From NCBI GenBank assembly GCA_030267565.1, contig BRXU01000010.1, positions 2,600,501-2,664,500 of the forward strand: a DNA stretch of 64,000 nucleotides. The letters are read 5' to 3'. The stretch's first letter is position 1. Every line of letters starts with the position of its first letter. The translations under genes and the position numbers were made by a program. Of this stretch, positions 43,201 to 51,480 are shown in pieces. Below the pieces are notes generated by a model that saw only the letters and a program-made list of their open reading frames with translations, was not told the DNA's origin and made no database searches. The stretch is from Pleodorina starrii. Its lineage: Eukaryota; Chlorophyta; Chlorophyceae; Chlamydomonadales; Volvocaceae.

Positions 43201-43481
43201 ACAGCTGTGTTGAATGGGTATGCTACAATGTCTGACGCAACATTTGCACGGACTTCCCGCTCAAGTTGCATCTGCCGCGCCTGTCTGTCATGCCATGCAG
43301 CCTTTGCAGCAAGCACTTCTTGTTTGCGCACCTCCTCTAGGCGGTTACTGCCATAAACATCAGGAAGTGTGATCGGGTTTGTCATGAGGCTGGCAGCAGC
43401 TGCACCAGCGCCCGCACCCCCATTCCTGGCCAGGTAGTATCCTAGGCTCCCTAAAGCTACAAGCAGGTATACCTCGAGCAT
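40290..43481 (-). CDS. Large virion core-like protein with PFFGGSVKQ motif and tandem repeats (1063 aa)
   Basis: The ATG at 43481 (MLEVYLLVALGSLGYYLARN) is right, because it gives an N-terminal membrane helix; the longer frame to 43901 overlaps the next gene. ITLPDVYGSNRLEEVRKQE follows, then a P-A-N repeat and MSNFHQNMTPFFGGSVKQN, LEHFTGM and REQAPLF-like motifs. The NMxPFFGGSVKQ motif marks a large protein conserved in mimivirus relatives (I recall it as DUF5899). Residues about 560-900 hold about ten 37-residue repeats with DPxDVARTTxKETTL and xPAN. The C-terminus is polar. It is probably a major internal virion protein, made late, in the cluster of structural genes that follows. Confidence 0.75.
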   Translation of the reverse strand: MLEVYLLVALGSLGYYLARNGGAGAGAAAASLMTNPITLPDVYGSNRLEEVRKQEVLAAKAAWHDRQARQMQLEREVRANVASDIVAYPFNTAVSHVPKPPPANPPANPPANPPANPPGPALAVGQLPSQQQGAFVHSQLAGVDIPMSNFHQNMTPFFGGSVKQNVDVRSSLPVLEHFTGMSSDMPRDSNKREQAPLFAMSRDVGNSYGMASPVELELERMQASQIRNNVLPFEQVKVAAKPLRHDDVRASMLPKTVDDLRSTNNPKVTFEGVVVESGIRGTLRADAPAKLEKNRPDTFVALTEDHRLQTTGAFLKEALRPSLSATDKPTSRAQTGKRGHTGNPCTTSSRGAAPRVVDPATVSAAFRQQLGWTGLRNMAIFGQGKGEASDHGRGSIQVYDNNRQITSTKTYHGGITTAVKAIIAPVVDMIAPTRKDTLVQAPRQFGSLQAAAGCPSKRPVGPTDIMRTTIKESTLTPTAPANMHGPRNVGVAYDPCDVARATVKETTIAATLPANMKGPTRITVYDPSDVARATMKETTLMPSEPVNLRGTRAAGMAHDPSDVMRTTVKETTLSPAEPLNLNSGRAAGAAWDPDAIARTTVKQTTLSPAELANLHSGRAAGAAWDPEATARTTVKQTTLSPAELANLTSGRVAGTAWDPDVVARTTTKETTLTAAEAANMRSSMRSAGPAFDPEAVARATIKETILAPSEPANMRNVRGAVTVHDPNDILRGTVKETTLHPSAPANPRPVRSAVTVHDPLDVARTTLKEATTVNTQQGGFITTGQVCGPAGANDDARPTLRQTLDEPDTVANMRPVRMVGATRDPNDTARTTLKETVLYESGEADTGHVSGLQGQRGAYTCQDVHAKETHRQEYTDEDRYGAIDNKAAGDGYKVASVVVRDTQRHEADSEYFGGGADQVQHAPTSYADMYSAVINDLREETLVRRAPTSSGPKVVTGKDGYDMTINRRNVDVGYDATDLWMSETFAVDSGGESERGTQANSADRLGQQSRPGRSDYIELERGGSRMDAILLGTQLANNPFVQRTTALEQATQYALSVDFPGFD

Positions 43482-43563
43482 GGGGGCTGGGGCTATTGTT
43501 TTTCCCAAGAGATCCCTTTTGACGGGTCGATGTGAGTTTTTTGTGAGCCTCCTGGCCGCAAGC

Positions 43564-44232
43564 TCAGCATGTGCTGGTGACACCCTGGATACGACGCTCA
43601 GCCACATCACACGATCCCCAATAGGGGGCCCCTGGCACATGCTCCTGCATACGTGTGCCGCAGCTGGTTGGGTCATAGACGACAATGTCATCAATGCTGT
43701 TGAGGGGCGGCAGGGCCGGGGCCTGGTTGGCGGGCTGTTGAACACATGGGCGGTGATTGTCCTTGGCGAGAGTGCGCTCACTGACATTGTACGAGAACGG
43801 TATGTCCACACTCTTCTGTGGGTCATGACACAACCACTCCCACCGGTTCCACCCATGGCCTCGCAGTGTGCATGGTGGGTTTGACAGGCGTGTGTTTTCA
43901 TTTGGCATTGCCCTGCAGTCCTGCAATGGGGTCGCTACCGTGCCTGCTGTGCCCGCTGGCGGTGTTGTAGCCGCCCCTGAGGGGATGTAGTGCTGCACGG
44001 GGCAGTTGGATGCCTTGCGTGTCAGGCCCAACAGCTCCGAGTCAACATCTACCAGCTCACGCATGGGCTGCACAGTCACAGATGCGCTACCAACAGGAAA
44101 GTGAGGGGCTGCAGGGAAGCATGCCTTGCAGCTGATCTGTGGCAGGCCGAGAACATAGTCTGCAACCCCCACTGATTGCAGCAGGTTGTGTTTGTAAGTG
44201 CAAGAGTCATAATTAAGACGATTAAAGCTCAT
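43564..44232 (-). CDS. Virion-like protein, NRLNYDSCTY family, paralog 1 (222 aa)
   Basis: ATG at 44232. The start MSFNRLNYDSCTYKHNLLQSVG and the pair ISCKACFP are shared with the next gene (44354-44812). DVDSELLGLTRKASNCPVQHYIP follows. The pattern NRLxYDxCxYxxxLxxSVGxxxYxL then CxxC, then DxDxELxGLxRxxSxCPxxxY is typical of small virion proteins in mimivirus relatives. Later parts repeat short Cys/Pro motifs (YDPTSCGTRMQEHVPGAPY). A structural role is likely. A TATA-like element lies upstream (44255-44265). Confidence 0.7.
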   Translation of the reverse strand: MSFNRLNYDSCTYKHNLLQSVGVADYVLGLPQISCKACFPAAPHFPVGSASVTVQPMRELVDVDSELLGLTRKASNCPVQHYIPSGAATTPPAGTAGTVATPLQDCRAMPNENTRLSNPPCTLRGHGWNRWEWLCHDPQKSVDIPFSYNVSERTLAKDNHRPCVQQPANQAPALPPLNSIDDIVVYDPTSCGTRMQEHVPGAPYWGSCDVAERRIQGVTSTC

Positions 44233-44254
44233 TGTGTGTGCAGCAGCAATCTTT

Positions 44255-44265
44255 CCTACTATATC
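44255..44265 (-). promoter_or_regulatory. TATA-like element GATATAGTAGG
   Basis: On the minus strand this element lies about 25-35 bp upstream of the start of the 43564-44232 gene. Confidence 0.4.
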
Positions 44266-44353
44266 ACAATGCCCAGAAATTCTGTGTGAAAATGCATCCT
44301 AGCGCGTTGGGAGACAAAAGCCATGCCCATGTCAACAGGTTCGCTTGCCAAGC

Positions 44354-44812
44354 CTAGATGTTGTTTGAAGTGCGTTGTTTGAACTCTGAAGTGACCAGTG
44401 GCTGCTGTGCTATAGGGCTGCTGCTGCATGCAAAGGGCTGCATGGGGGGTGTGTAGGGAACAGCGCCATAGTTGATCATCTGGCATGATGGCAGGTGCTG
44501 CAACTGAATATCCACCTTGGGGTGCTCGACTGGCTTGATGTACTCCTTTCCTTGCACGTACTGCCCGTCGCCAGGGACGTACATGAAGCCAGGGCAATGT
44601 GTGTTGGGGCGGTTGGCACCACGCAGATCATTCTCTAGGTCAATCAAGTTGCCAACAGTGTGTGATACAGCCGTGCCACCCACAATGCCAAGCTCCATGC
44701 GGCATTTTTGACAGTTTTCATACTTGATGGGATCCATGACATACGTCATGGTTGCTGCACTTAGGGCGAGGCTCTGCTGGTATGCACAGCTATCATATGT
44801 GAGGCGATTCAT
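44354..44812 (-). CDS. Virion-like protein, NRLTYDSCAY family, paralog 2 (152 aa)
   Basis: ATG at 44812. It begins MNRLTYDSCAYQQSLALSAA, then YVMDPIKYENCQKCRMELG and LIDLENDLRGANRPNTHCPG. The same motif order as in the neighbouring paralog indicates duplication and divergence. The tail is disordered. A virion role is likely. Together with the genes on either side it forms a same-strand run of five. Confidence 0.7.
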   Translation of the reverse strand: MNRLTYDSCAYQQSLALSAATMTYVMDPIKYENCQKCRMELGIVGGTAVSHTVGNLIDLENDLRGANRPNTHCPGFMYVPGDGQYVQGKEYIKPVEHPKVDIQLQHLPSCQMINYGAVPYTPPMQPFACSSSPIAQQPLVTSEFKQRTSNNI

Positions 44813-44851
44813 GCTTTCCCAATGTGTCCAACCTTTGTATGTATGTGTACT

Positions 44852-44864
44852 CGTATCTTATAGC
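44852..44864 (-). promoter_or_regulatory. TATA-like element CTATAAGATACGA
   Basis: On the minus strand it lies about 40-50 bp upstream of the start of the 44354-44812 gene. Confidence 0.35.
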
Positions 44865-44903
44865 AGGGTGCAGATAATTTGTAATCCTTGTGTTCCCGCA
44901 CAC

Positions 44904-45554
44904 TTAGGCTCTTGCCAGCACACCGCAAGACGATGCCGTTTGTGGCATGCCTGCACGCATCTTCTTCAAGGCATCGCGTGATGGCTCTCCAAACTGCAAC
45001 ATCCATGCGTCAGTCGCAGCGGCTCCTGTGCGCACAAGCCGCATGATGTCCGTGTGCATAGGTGCGATGCCATTGTCATCTGCACACACGGGAGGAGGCC
45101 TGCAGGGCGCTGATGGCTGGCCAGCCACAATGACATGTTCCAGCAGAGGCATCACCTCACCACGACTGAGGTCCGGTGCAGCATGGAAGGTGCGCGTCTG
45201 AAGGAGCGGGTGGTGTCCATCACAGCCGCCTCTACTCATTTCTGCAAAACGCAAACCTGAATCCGTGTCAACTGCATGTGGGGGTAGTGCACCGTCAAGG
45301 GGGCGCAGGTTTGGGTGATCTAGTGCAAAGCACAAAGCTGGCGCCCCCGGCGGCAGCACTTGTCCCTCCCCTTGGACTACTGGGCGGTAGTTTGAAACAT
45401 AATACTCAAAAACCGTATTGTTCGCGGCCACTTTGGCACTCTGTGCACACACATCCTGTGAAAGACGGCTCCTGCCATCAAAGCTGCCTTGCAGTGCTGC
45501 AGCTGCACACTGTGTATCCTCTGATCCCACCTGGACTGAATGGCTGGGTTTCAT
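44904..45554 (-). CDS. Virion-like protein with GRSRLSQDVCAQ motif (216 aa)
   Basis: The ATG at 45554 (MKPSHSVQVGSEDTQC) replaces a longer start at 45677. Residues 20-60 (FDGRSRLSQDVCAQSAKVAA, VFEYYVSNYRP) again follow the S/N-R-L-x-x-D-x-C pattern of the two next genes, so it is a third, more distant member. LDPxxxLR-type acidic motifs are weaker here. The middle and end are Pro/Gly-rich. Likely structural. A TATA-like element lies 33-42 bp upstream (45587-45596). Confidence 0.6.
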   Translation of the reverse strand: MKPSHSVQVGSEDTQCAAAALQGSFDGRSRLSQDVCAQSAKVAANNTVFEYYVSNYRPVVQGEGQVLPPGAPALCFALDHPNLRPLDGALPPHAVDTDSGLRFAEMSRGGCDGHHPLLQTRTFHAAPDLSRGEVMPLLEHVIVAGQPSAPCRPPPVCADDNGIAPMHTDIMRLVRTGAAATDAWMLQFGEPSRDALKKMRAGMPQTASSCGVLARA

Positions 45555-45586
45555 GATGGCGATCTGGGTTGGTCGGTCAACAACTT

Positions 45587-45596
45587 CTTCTATACA
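45587..45596 (-). promoter_or_regulatory. TATA-like element TGTATAGAAG
   Basis: On the minus strand it lies about 35-40 bp before the start of the 44904-45554 gene. Confidence 0.35.
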
Positions 45597-45681
45597 GGCA
45601 AGCGAAAAATATGGGAGCCCACCACCGCATGGTGTTGCCAGGTAGGCATGCGGATGGTGGCGAGTGTTTTGTCCCACTCAC

Positions 45682-46353
45682 TCAGGGCAACACCCCACCC
45701 TCCTTGCGTGTCTTTTCTGGCAGAGGGTACAACCACTTGATGTAGGTGTCCTGATCATTGGGTAGTGTCGTTGAGGGCATGGTGTAAAACTGTCGATCAG
45801 ATGCAGTGCGCTTGTAGATGTCCCCATCTGCACGATGGAGGCCAGTGTCAAAAAACTGTGCAACACGCTGCTGGACAGCTGTGTTTGATACATCACAGGC
45901 TGGCGGGCGATTCGGAAATGCATTCATGTCTGATGGCATCATGTTCATGAAAGGATTGTGCCGTGTGGGCCCAAAACACTGAGGCTGCGTGGGTCGACCC
46001 GTGGGCTCCACATTTAGGCGCTCTAGCAGTGCAGTTCTGGCAGCACTGTTGCGCGTCTCTGCTTCATACACACAGTATGTGAACAGGGCTGCCAGCACCA
46101 ATAGCATCAAGACGGATGCATCACGCCGCAGCACGAACATCGCCACCACAAAGTACAGAGTGAACCGCATGACAGCATTCAGCTGGTCCTCAAGGGGCAT
46201 TCCTGGGATTGGCACAAAAACGCTCATGCTGCCACTGTTGACAAGCAGCCAGGGATCATTATACCAGATCACAGATTGTCGGGGGCTCCCCTGCTGCTGG
46301 GTTGGCTGGGTTGGCTGGGTTGGCTGGGTTGGCTGGGTTGGCTGGGTCGACAT
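45682..46353 (-). CDS. Virion membrane protein with SDRQFYTMPSTTLPNDQ motif (223 aa)
   Basis: ATG at 46353. A QPT repeat (9-bp DNA unit) opens the protein, then DPWLLVNSGSMSVFVPIPGM. A membrane region covers about residues 55-90 (RFTLYFVVAMFVLRR and VLMLLVLAALFTYCVY). The soluble C-terminus reads HNPFMNMMPSDM, NRPPACD and TASDRQFYTMPSTTLPNDQDTYIKWLYP. I recognise the last part as a family of mimivirus-relative virion proteins (as I recall, DUF5762). It is the first gene of the five-gene structural run. Confidence 0.75.
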   Translation of the reverse strand: MSTQPTQPTQPTQPTQPTQQQGSPRQSVIWYNDPWLLVNSGSMSVFVPIPGMPLEDQLNAVMRFTLYFVVAMFVLRRDASVLMLLVLAALFTYCVYEAETRNSAARTALLERLNVEPTGRPTQPQCFGPTRHNPFMNMMPSDMNAFPNRPPACDVSNTAVQQRVAQFFDTGLHRADGDIYKRTASDRQFYTMPSTTLPNDQDTYIKWLYPLPEKTRKEGGVLP

Positions 46354-46445
46354 GGCCGTGCGTGTGATATTCTGTGCCGGGCACGCTGGCTCACAATAGT
46401 ATTCTATCGTTATATTGCTTTCTGTGTCATATTACTTACAACGCA

Positions 46446-49400
46446 TTACGCTTCTTGTGTGACTGGTGCTGTAGTAGTCTTGCAAAACACAAACCAACGG
46501 TTCAAGAAGCTCAGTTGTTTCTCCTGGTCAGACATTGCCAGCGCGCCACCCTCAGAAGCCATGAGGTATTGTGGCAGCGTGCCGGCCAGCACACCCCGCT
46601 TGCCAGATGTCATTGCAGCCGCCAGATCGTGCCACAGCTCATCAAACGTGCCAGTAGGGGCGCCAGATGGTAGTCCTAGTGTCGCACACTCAGACACACT
46701 GGGCTGCACAATCCCATGCAGTGCCAGCTCAGCCTTGAGTGCATCAAAGTCGACCAGATACTCGTCATTGAACTGACCGATAGTCTCAATGAACACCGCA
46801 ATTTTCCGGCCAAAGCTGCTGGCGGCATAATCATCATACAATCGCCGGATGCTCCAAATGCAGCGCCCAGACTTGTCCGCGCTCACAGTGCTCCCTACCG
46901 CCACATGCTCCAAGAGCTGGTGCAGTCGTTGTGCATCAAAGCAGGTTCCCACAAAAAAGCCACCAGGTGCCAAGTGTCGAGCAACATTTGACGCCAGTGC
47001 TGTGAGTGCGGAGCGGGTCTCGAAAAAGTAGTGTAATGCAAAGTGACATGTGACGATATCAAACGGCCTTGCACACATGCTCCTGTAATGTGCGAGCTCC
47101 TTGGGGCCGCCCCCGTCCACATCCCACAGACACCTGGCCAAATCCTTCATGGGGCCAGGTGGCATGGCGGCAACATATGCCGAATCCAACAATTGTCTTG
47201 CATCTGCAGTCACAAAAGCATAGCGTGCTCCAGCAGGCAGGTGTGCACTGTGTAAACGAGCATACATGCCATCAACAGGATTGGTCAGGTTATGGTCGGT
47301 TATGTCCACACCAGACACACGCAGGAGACCGGAATCAATCCACCGTGGCAGGTCGCCCCCACGTCCACATGCTATATCAAACAATGACGTTATGCACCCA
47401 CCCCCCTTCACACCCTTCCTACCCTTCCCAGACAGGGGCCTCAGAAGGCTGTGGCCCTTGACCCAGTGATTGTGAAAATGAAGCATAGGCCTGATAGCGC
47501 TACTGTTGCGACTGTTGAGGTGTGTGGAGTAGTAGTATTGCCTGCGCACCTCGTCTTCCACACCGCCTCCATGGTCACAGGTCATTGTGGGCACAAGAGA
47601 ACACACTGTGTCAACGCCCGTCAACAACCTTTCTGTGACGGGCTCCACTATGCTGCGCCAATTTGCGTATGCAATGGAGTAAAAATTTGGTTTGGACTTG
47701 TCCTCACGCAGCCGAATGGCCCGCCACCGGTACGGTGTGGGGACGTCAGCGGCTGCATCTGTGTCATACCCAAACTCCACTATTGCGCCATCAACTATGA
47801 GCTGTCCACTCTGACATCGAATGCGCCCCTGCTCATTCGCCTCCAGGTAGGCTATGTCCATGTCCTGTGATGGTGGGTCGGGTGGCGAAAATGGTATGAG
47901 CACATAGCTGTCAGTACGCCGAGTTGATTTGCCGGGATGCTGGCGCTCCGCAGCAAGAAAGGCCACTGGATTCACAGCATTATCCATTCTGCCACCACTG
48001 CCTGTCAAGACGCCCACGGTGGCCCCAACATACAATCGCAGCACTCTGTGCTTGGGGGGCGGCAGATGTGCATCATCCAGCGCTACTTTGAAGTCTATGC
48101 TGTTGTAGTGAGGTGGCTTCCACTTGAAAGCAAGGTGCCATGTCCCTTCACGGGGTTTGTCCTGCTCTGTGGAAGCACCCACTGGCAGCGTCCTGGGAGT
48201 GAATATGACACCATCTATATCATATGGTATAACAGCCATGTCCCTGCCCGCAGCCATGTCTCCATTGAGCAGATTTCCACTCGCAAGCAGCTGTCTGCAA
48301 CATGAAAGCAGCTGGGCGCCTGTGCCCGAATAAAACTGCTTCTCCATCAGCTGCATCGATTTAATGTCCACAGCCGAAGCTTGCTGCACTATAAGGTGTA
48401 GCAGGCCCAGCCTGCTGTCCTCACCATCAGTGTGTGCGTGGCTTTTGAGCAGTGGCAAGCCACGAACGTCCCGTCCTTTGAACCAATACAGGTCAAATGC
48501 TGCAAACATTGTTTGGCCGTTTTCTGTGTGTGTGATGAATTCCCCATCCAGCAAGCTGCCCCCGCACTCGATGGGCAGGTGCAGCCCCGGTGCAGTAACC
48601 TCCATCTTGGGGCTCACCAAGTAGCACTCACCCCGACGCTTGGCAGATACAAGTAGCAGTGCTCGGGCACCGTTGGCCTTGTCTGTTACCGTGTAGTCAC
48701 CATTCAGGACAGACACAGAACCGCACGTGCCTGGCGGGGCGAGGTTGTGGCGCTCGAGGGTTGCTGGCTGTGGGCCAATAAACACGGGGGCGCCTCCACG
48801 CTGCAATCCGGCCATCAGCTCCATGTATTCGGCCAGCACACATTCAGCCTCCAGTGTGGACAGGGGGCGTTCGGCATTGTCCAACATCCCGAGCAATGTT
48901 CCACAGTGCCCCAACAGGTCTGCCGCAATGTGTATGAGCTGCTGGTTGCTGCTGCTTCCATCTTGGCTACCGGGATCAGCCCCATCCATGTCTGTTAACG
49001 TGCATATGCCTACATCACTGATCAGGCCAGGGGGGTACTGTGGCTCCCAGCCGCCTATATACTCTACCTCGGCCTCGAATGTCTCTGGTGACTGGTTCAC
49101 ACCGGACGCCGCAAAGGTGTGTCCCTTGCCTTGGCGAACCACAGTCAAGTCCACTCGGAAGCGCCCGTCTACACTCACCAAAGAATAGCGCTTCTTCAAC
49201 CGGAATACCTTGCATTGCTGCTTTCGTGCCAATAACCCTATCGCATTTCCCAGCTCACGGATGCTTTTCACCTGAACCTCTCTGCTGGCACGCATCTTGA
49301 TGGGGTAACCCGGTACGATCAGTGGACGGCCGATGCGTCGTTTGTAAATGGCGATGAGCTGCTTGTTGGTCTCACTCAGCCGCCCTGTAGAGCAATAGTC

Positions 49401-49664
49401 AAGCATGGCCTGACGCCCCAACAATGTAACACGCAAGTCGCCTCCCAAAATGTCCATCTGCTCACAACCAGCACCCACACCCACACCCCCGCCTGATGCC
49501 GACAGCCACCTATACCCATCATGTTGTCTCAACTGCTGGAGTAGCACGGTGAACTGGCTGCAGCTCAACTGACGAGTGAGCGAGGCCTCCAGCTCTACAC
49601 CCTTTCCACAGAGACGCAGCAGCGGCAGGACATCTTGCTCCAGGGCAGCATGTGGAATCTGCAT
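46446..49664 (-). CDS. mRNA capping enzyme, three domains (1072 aa)
   Basis: This enzyme builds the 5' cap. The ATG at 49664 (MQIPHAALEQD) is used. The N-terminal RNA triphosphatase is of the metal-dependent tunnel type, with GVELEASLTRQLS and FEAEVEYIGG giving the Glu pairs. The guanylyltransferase has motif I TDKANGARALLLV with nucleophile Lys329, LLDGEFI (motif III), and motif V-like WHLAFKWKPPHYNSIDFK. The C-terminal (guanine-N7) methyltransferase starts with LFDIACGRGGDLPRWI near residue 760, followed by VSGVDITDHNL and FDIVTCHFALHYFF. All three activities appear intact. The plan matches mimivirus and African swine fever virus type capping enzymes. Confidence 0.93.
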   Translation of the reverse strand: MQIPHAALEQDVLPLLRLCGKGVELEASLTRQLSCSQFTVLLQQLRQHDGYRWLSASGGGVGVGAGCEQMDILGGDLRVTLLGRQAMLDYCSTGRLSETNKQLIAIYKRRIGRPLIVPGYPIKMRASREVQVKSIRELGNAIGLLARKQQCKVFRLKKRYSLVSVDGRFRVDLTVVRQGKGHTFAASGVNQSPETFEAEVEYIGGWEPQYPPGLISDVGICTLTDMDGADPGSQDGSSSNQQLIHIAADLLGHCGTLLGMLDNAERPLSTLEAECVLAEYMELMAGLQRGGAPVFIGPQPATLERHNLAPPGTCGSVSVLNGDYTVTDKANGARALLLVSAKRRGECYLVSPKMEVTAPGLHLPIECGGSLLDGEFITHTENGQTMFAAFDLYWFKGRDVRGLPLLKSHAHTDGEDSRLGLLHLIVQQASAVDIKSMQLMEKQFYSGTGAQLLSCCRQLLASGNLLNGDMAAGRDMAVIPYDIDGVIFTPRTLPVGASTEQDKPREGTWHLAFKWKPPHYNSIDFKVALDDAHLPPPKHRVLRLYVGATVGVLTGSGGRMDNAVNPVAFLAAERQHPGKSTRRTDSYVLIPFSPPDPPSQDMDIAYLEANEQGRIRCQSGQLIVDGAIVEFGYDTDAAADVPTPYRWRAIRLREDKSKPNFYSIAYANWRSIVEPVTERLLTGVDTVCSLVPTMTCDHGGGVEDEVRRQYYYSTHLNSRNSSAIRPMLHFHNHWVKGHSLLRPLSGKGRKGVKGGGCITSLFDIACGRGGDLPRWIDSGLLRVSGVDITDHNLTNPVDGMYARLHSAHLPAGARYAFVTADARQLLDSAYVAAMPPGPMKDLARCLWDVDGGGPKELAHYRSMCARPFDIVTCHFALHYFFETRSALTALASNVARHLAPGGFFVGTCFDAQRLHQLLEHVAVGSTVSADKSGRCIWSIRRLYDDYAASSFGRKIAVFIETIGQFNDEYLVDFDALKAELALHGIVQPSVSECATLGLPSGAPTGTFDELWHDLAAAMTSGKRGVLAGTLPQYLMASEGGALAMSDQEKQLSFLNRWFVFCKTTTAPVTQEA

Positions 49665-49818
49665 TCCTGCCACGTGTGATGTGACCTAGTGTGTGCTACA
49701 TGATTCTTATGTGATGCATCTTAGCCATGGCATGCATCGAGGGCGTTCAAAATGAGTATGTTAATGTGTGTCCCAGATAAAATTCGCTACTATCAATCAC
49801 CACACCACCACTTGCATC

Positions 49819-50496
49819 ATGAGCCGTAAATCAGTCCCCCTGAACTCGCTACCGGTTGCCAACACTTCACCCGTTGCACCCGTTACGGGTGCACCCGTTG
49901 CAGAAGACTTTAGCAACAATGAACCGCGCCAATTGCAGAGTTTTCCTCAGCCATCCATGTCACCACATATGCTGCCCCCACAGGTGCCTATTCCTCCGTC
50001 GGGGCCTCAACCCCTCGGCTATGGACCGGCCCCAGACTCAATGGAACAGTTCAGCTACGCCGCCCCACAACCACAAATGCCACCACAAATGCCTGGCATG
50101 CCGACGGGCGCCTCATCCCAAGCTGTGGTTCAAGCCCAGCAAGATACTTCACTGCAGAGCGACATGGTAGCAGGGCCACAATTCCAAGGGCCACAATTCC
50201 AAGGGCCACAATTCCAAGGGCCACAATTCCAAGGGCCACAATTTCAAGGTGATGTGTATGAGGGGGTGGACAAGCTGTTACCTGCACAGCCACGCATTTC
50301 AATAAATGTGGCTGGCTGGAATGACGATGTTAAAACAATTGCGGCTGTGGCGGTGGTGTTTGTGGCGGTCTCACTGCTACCTGTGCGCGCATGGGCATCA
50401 CGATATGTTGACATTGGCCGTGTCCCGCATGGTGAGCTGTTCACACAGGCTATCCTTGCAGCTCTGTTGGTGTTTGCCATCCGCAAGCTTGTTTAG
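49819..50496 (+). CDS. Virion-like membrane protein with GPQFQ repeat (225 aa)
   Basis: The ATG at 49819 (MSRKSVPLNSLPVAN) is preferred to a GTG at 49768. The first 150 residues are Pro/Gln/Met-rich and disordered. Five GPQFQ units come from a 15-bp DNA repeat (about 50175-50247). The end is folded: INVAGWNDDVKTIAAVAVVFVAVSLLPV and LFTQAILAALLVFAIRKL form two membrane helices. A disordered tail joined to a C-terminal hairpin of helices suits a virion inner-membrane protein. It is convergent with the next gene and overlaps it by 4 bp. Confidence 0.55.
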   Translation: MSRKSVPLNSLPVANTSPVAPVTGAPVAEDFSNNEPRQLQSFPQPSMSPHMLPPQVPIPPSGPQPLGYGPAPDSMEQFSYAAPQPQMPPQMPGMPTGASSQAVVQAQQDTSLQSDMVAGPQFQGPQFQGPQFQGPQFQGPQFQGDVYEGVDKLLPAQPRISINVAGWNDDVKTIAAVAVVFVAVSLLPVRAWASRYVDIGRVPHGELFTQAILAALLVFAIRKLV

Positions 50497-51389
50497 GCAT
50501 ATGAGACATCTGAGATGTCTGAGCCAGATGAGTCCGAGTCCGAGCCTGAATCTGAGCCTGAATCTGAGCCTGAATCTGAGCCTATGTAACCGCCCCCATA
50601 GCCGGTGTAGTCACCTCCCCCATAGCCGGTGTAGTCACCTCCCCCATAGCCGGTGTAGTCGCTGCCACCATAACCTCCGGTGTAGCCGCCATTTAAAACG
50701 CTCTCTGAGCCGCTTATTTCTGAGCCGCTCTCTGAGCCGCTTATTTCTGAGCCGCTTTCTGATTGGTATGAGCCTCCCCATAACCAGGCGGCATCATCGC
50801 CACCACCCTTTGTTTTTTGGCGTGACTGGCGGTCCTCATCATCAGCAGCATAGATGGTGGCAGACTTTTTGGCTGGCTTGCGTGGCTTGCGTGGCTTGGA
50901 TAGCTCCTCATGTGTATTGCGTGCAGTCTTGCTCTGCTCCTTCTCCTTGCGGGCCTTCTCCTTTTCCTTCTCCTTGCGGGCCTTCTCCTTTTCCTTCTCC
51001 TTGCGGGCCTTTTCCTTCTCCTTCTCCTTGCGAGCCTTATCCTTTTCCTTCTCCTTGCGGGCCCTCTCCTTTTCCTTTGCAGCCTCCACACGCTCCTCTA
51101 GCCGTGAGACCTGCTCATCCACCTTGCTCAAAACCTTTTCATGTGTTGCAGCGGCTCGGTCTCTGGCAGCATCTGTCTTCTTCTCGAGGTTGCTCAGAAT
51201 GCTGATAAGGCTCTTGATATTACTTGTGCCATAGATCGGCCGGCCCTTTTCGTCAGTCACGGCATCATCCACGAACTTTTTATATACATTTGGACGACAC
51301 ACACCTGCATCGTTTGTCTTGCTCAGGGCGGTGAGCAGCTTTTTGAGTGCTTGCAGCTGTGCAGCCAACTCCTTGACATCCACGGGCAT
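50493..51389 (-). CDS. Coiled-coil, Lys/Glu-rich protein with Gly/Tyr/Ser-rich tail (298 aa)
   Basis: The ATG at 51389 (MPVDVKELAAQLQALKKLL) is used rather than a GTG at 51404. The first 80 residues form a small helical domain (KTNDAGVCRPNVYKKFVDDA, NIKSLISILSNLEKK). A long coiled coil follows, with KEKEKARK repeats coded by a 24-bp DNA repeat. The tail has GGDYTGYG and SESGSEIS repeats. The first part looks conserved, while the rest is low-complexity. Role unknown; a virion or scaffold protein is possible. Confidence 0.55.
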   Translation of the reverse strand: MPVDVKELAAQLQALKKLLTALSKTNDAGVCRPNVYKKFVDDAVTDEKGRPIYGTSNIKSLISILSNLEKKTDAARDRAAATHEKVLSKVDEQVSRLEERVEAAKEKERARKEKEKDKARKEKEKEKARKEKEKEKARKEKEKEKARKEKEQSKTARNTHEELSKPRKPRKPAKKSATIYAADDEDRQSRQKTKGGGDDAAWLWGGSYQSESGSEISGSESGSEISGSESVLNGGYTGGYGGSDYTGYGGGDYTGYGGGDYTGYGGGYIGSDSGSDSGSDSGSDSDSSGSDISDVSYA

Positions 51390-51480
51390 TCTGTGTATGT
51401 TCACGAGCGGGGGAGAGGTTTGAGCTTCAGGTTGGTGTTACATTAGCCTCACAAAAAAGTTTTGGGGCCAGGGGGTCACA

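Noticed and set aside
43482..43901. N-terminal extension of the large core protein
   Set aside because: It overlaps the adjacent virion gene in another frame. The downstream ATG gives an N-terminal membrane helix typical of the family.
50306..51205. Plus-strand frame of 299 codons rich in Ser, Leu and Pro
   Set aside because: It is the complement of the Lys/Glu-rich coiled-coil gene at 50493-51389 and overlaps the end of the 49819-50496 gene. Low-complexity shadow.
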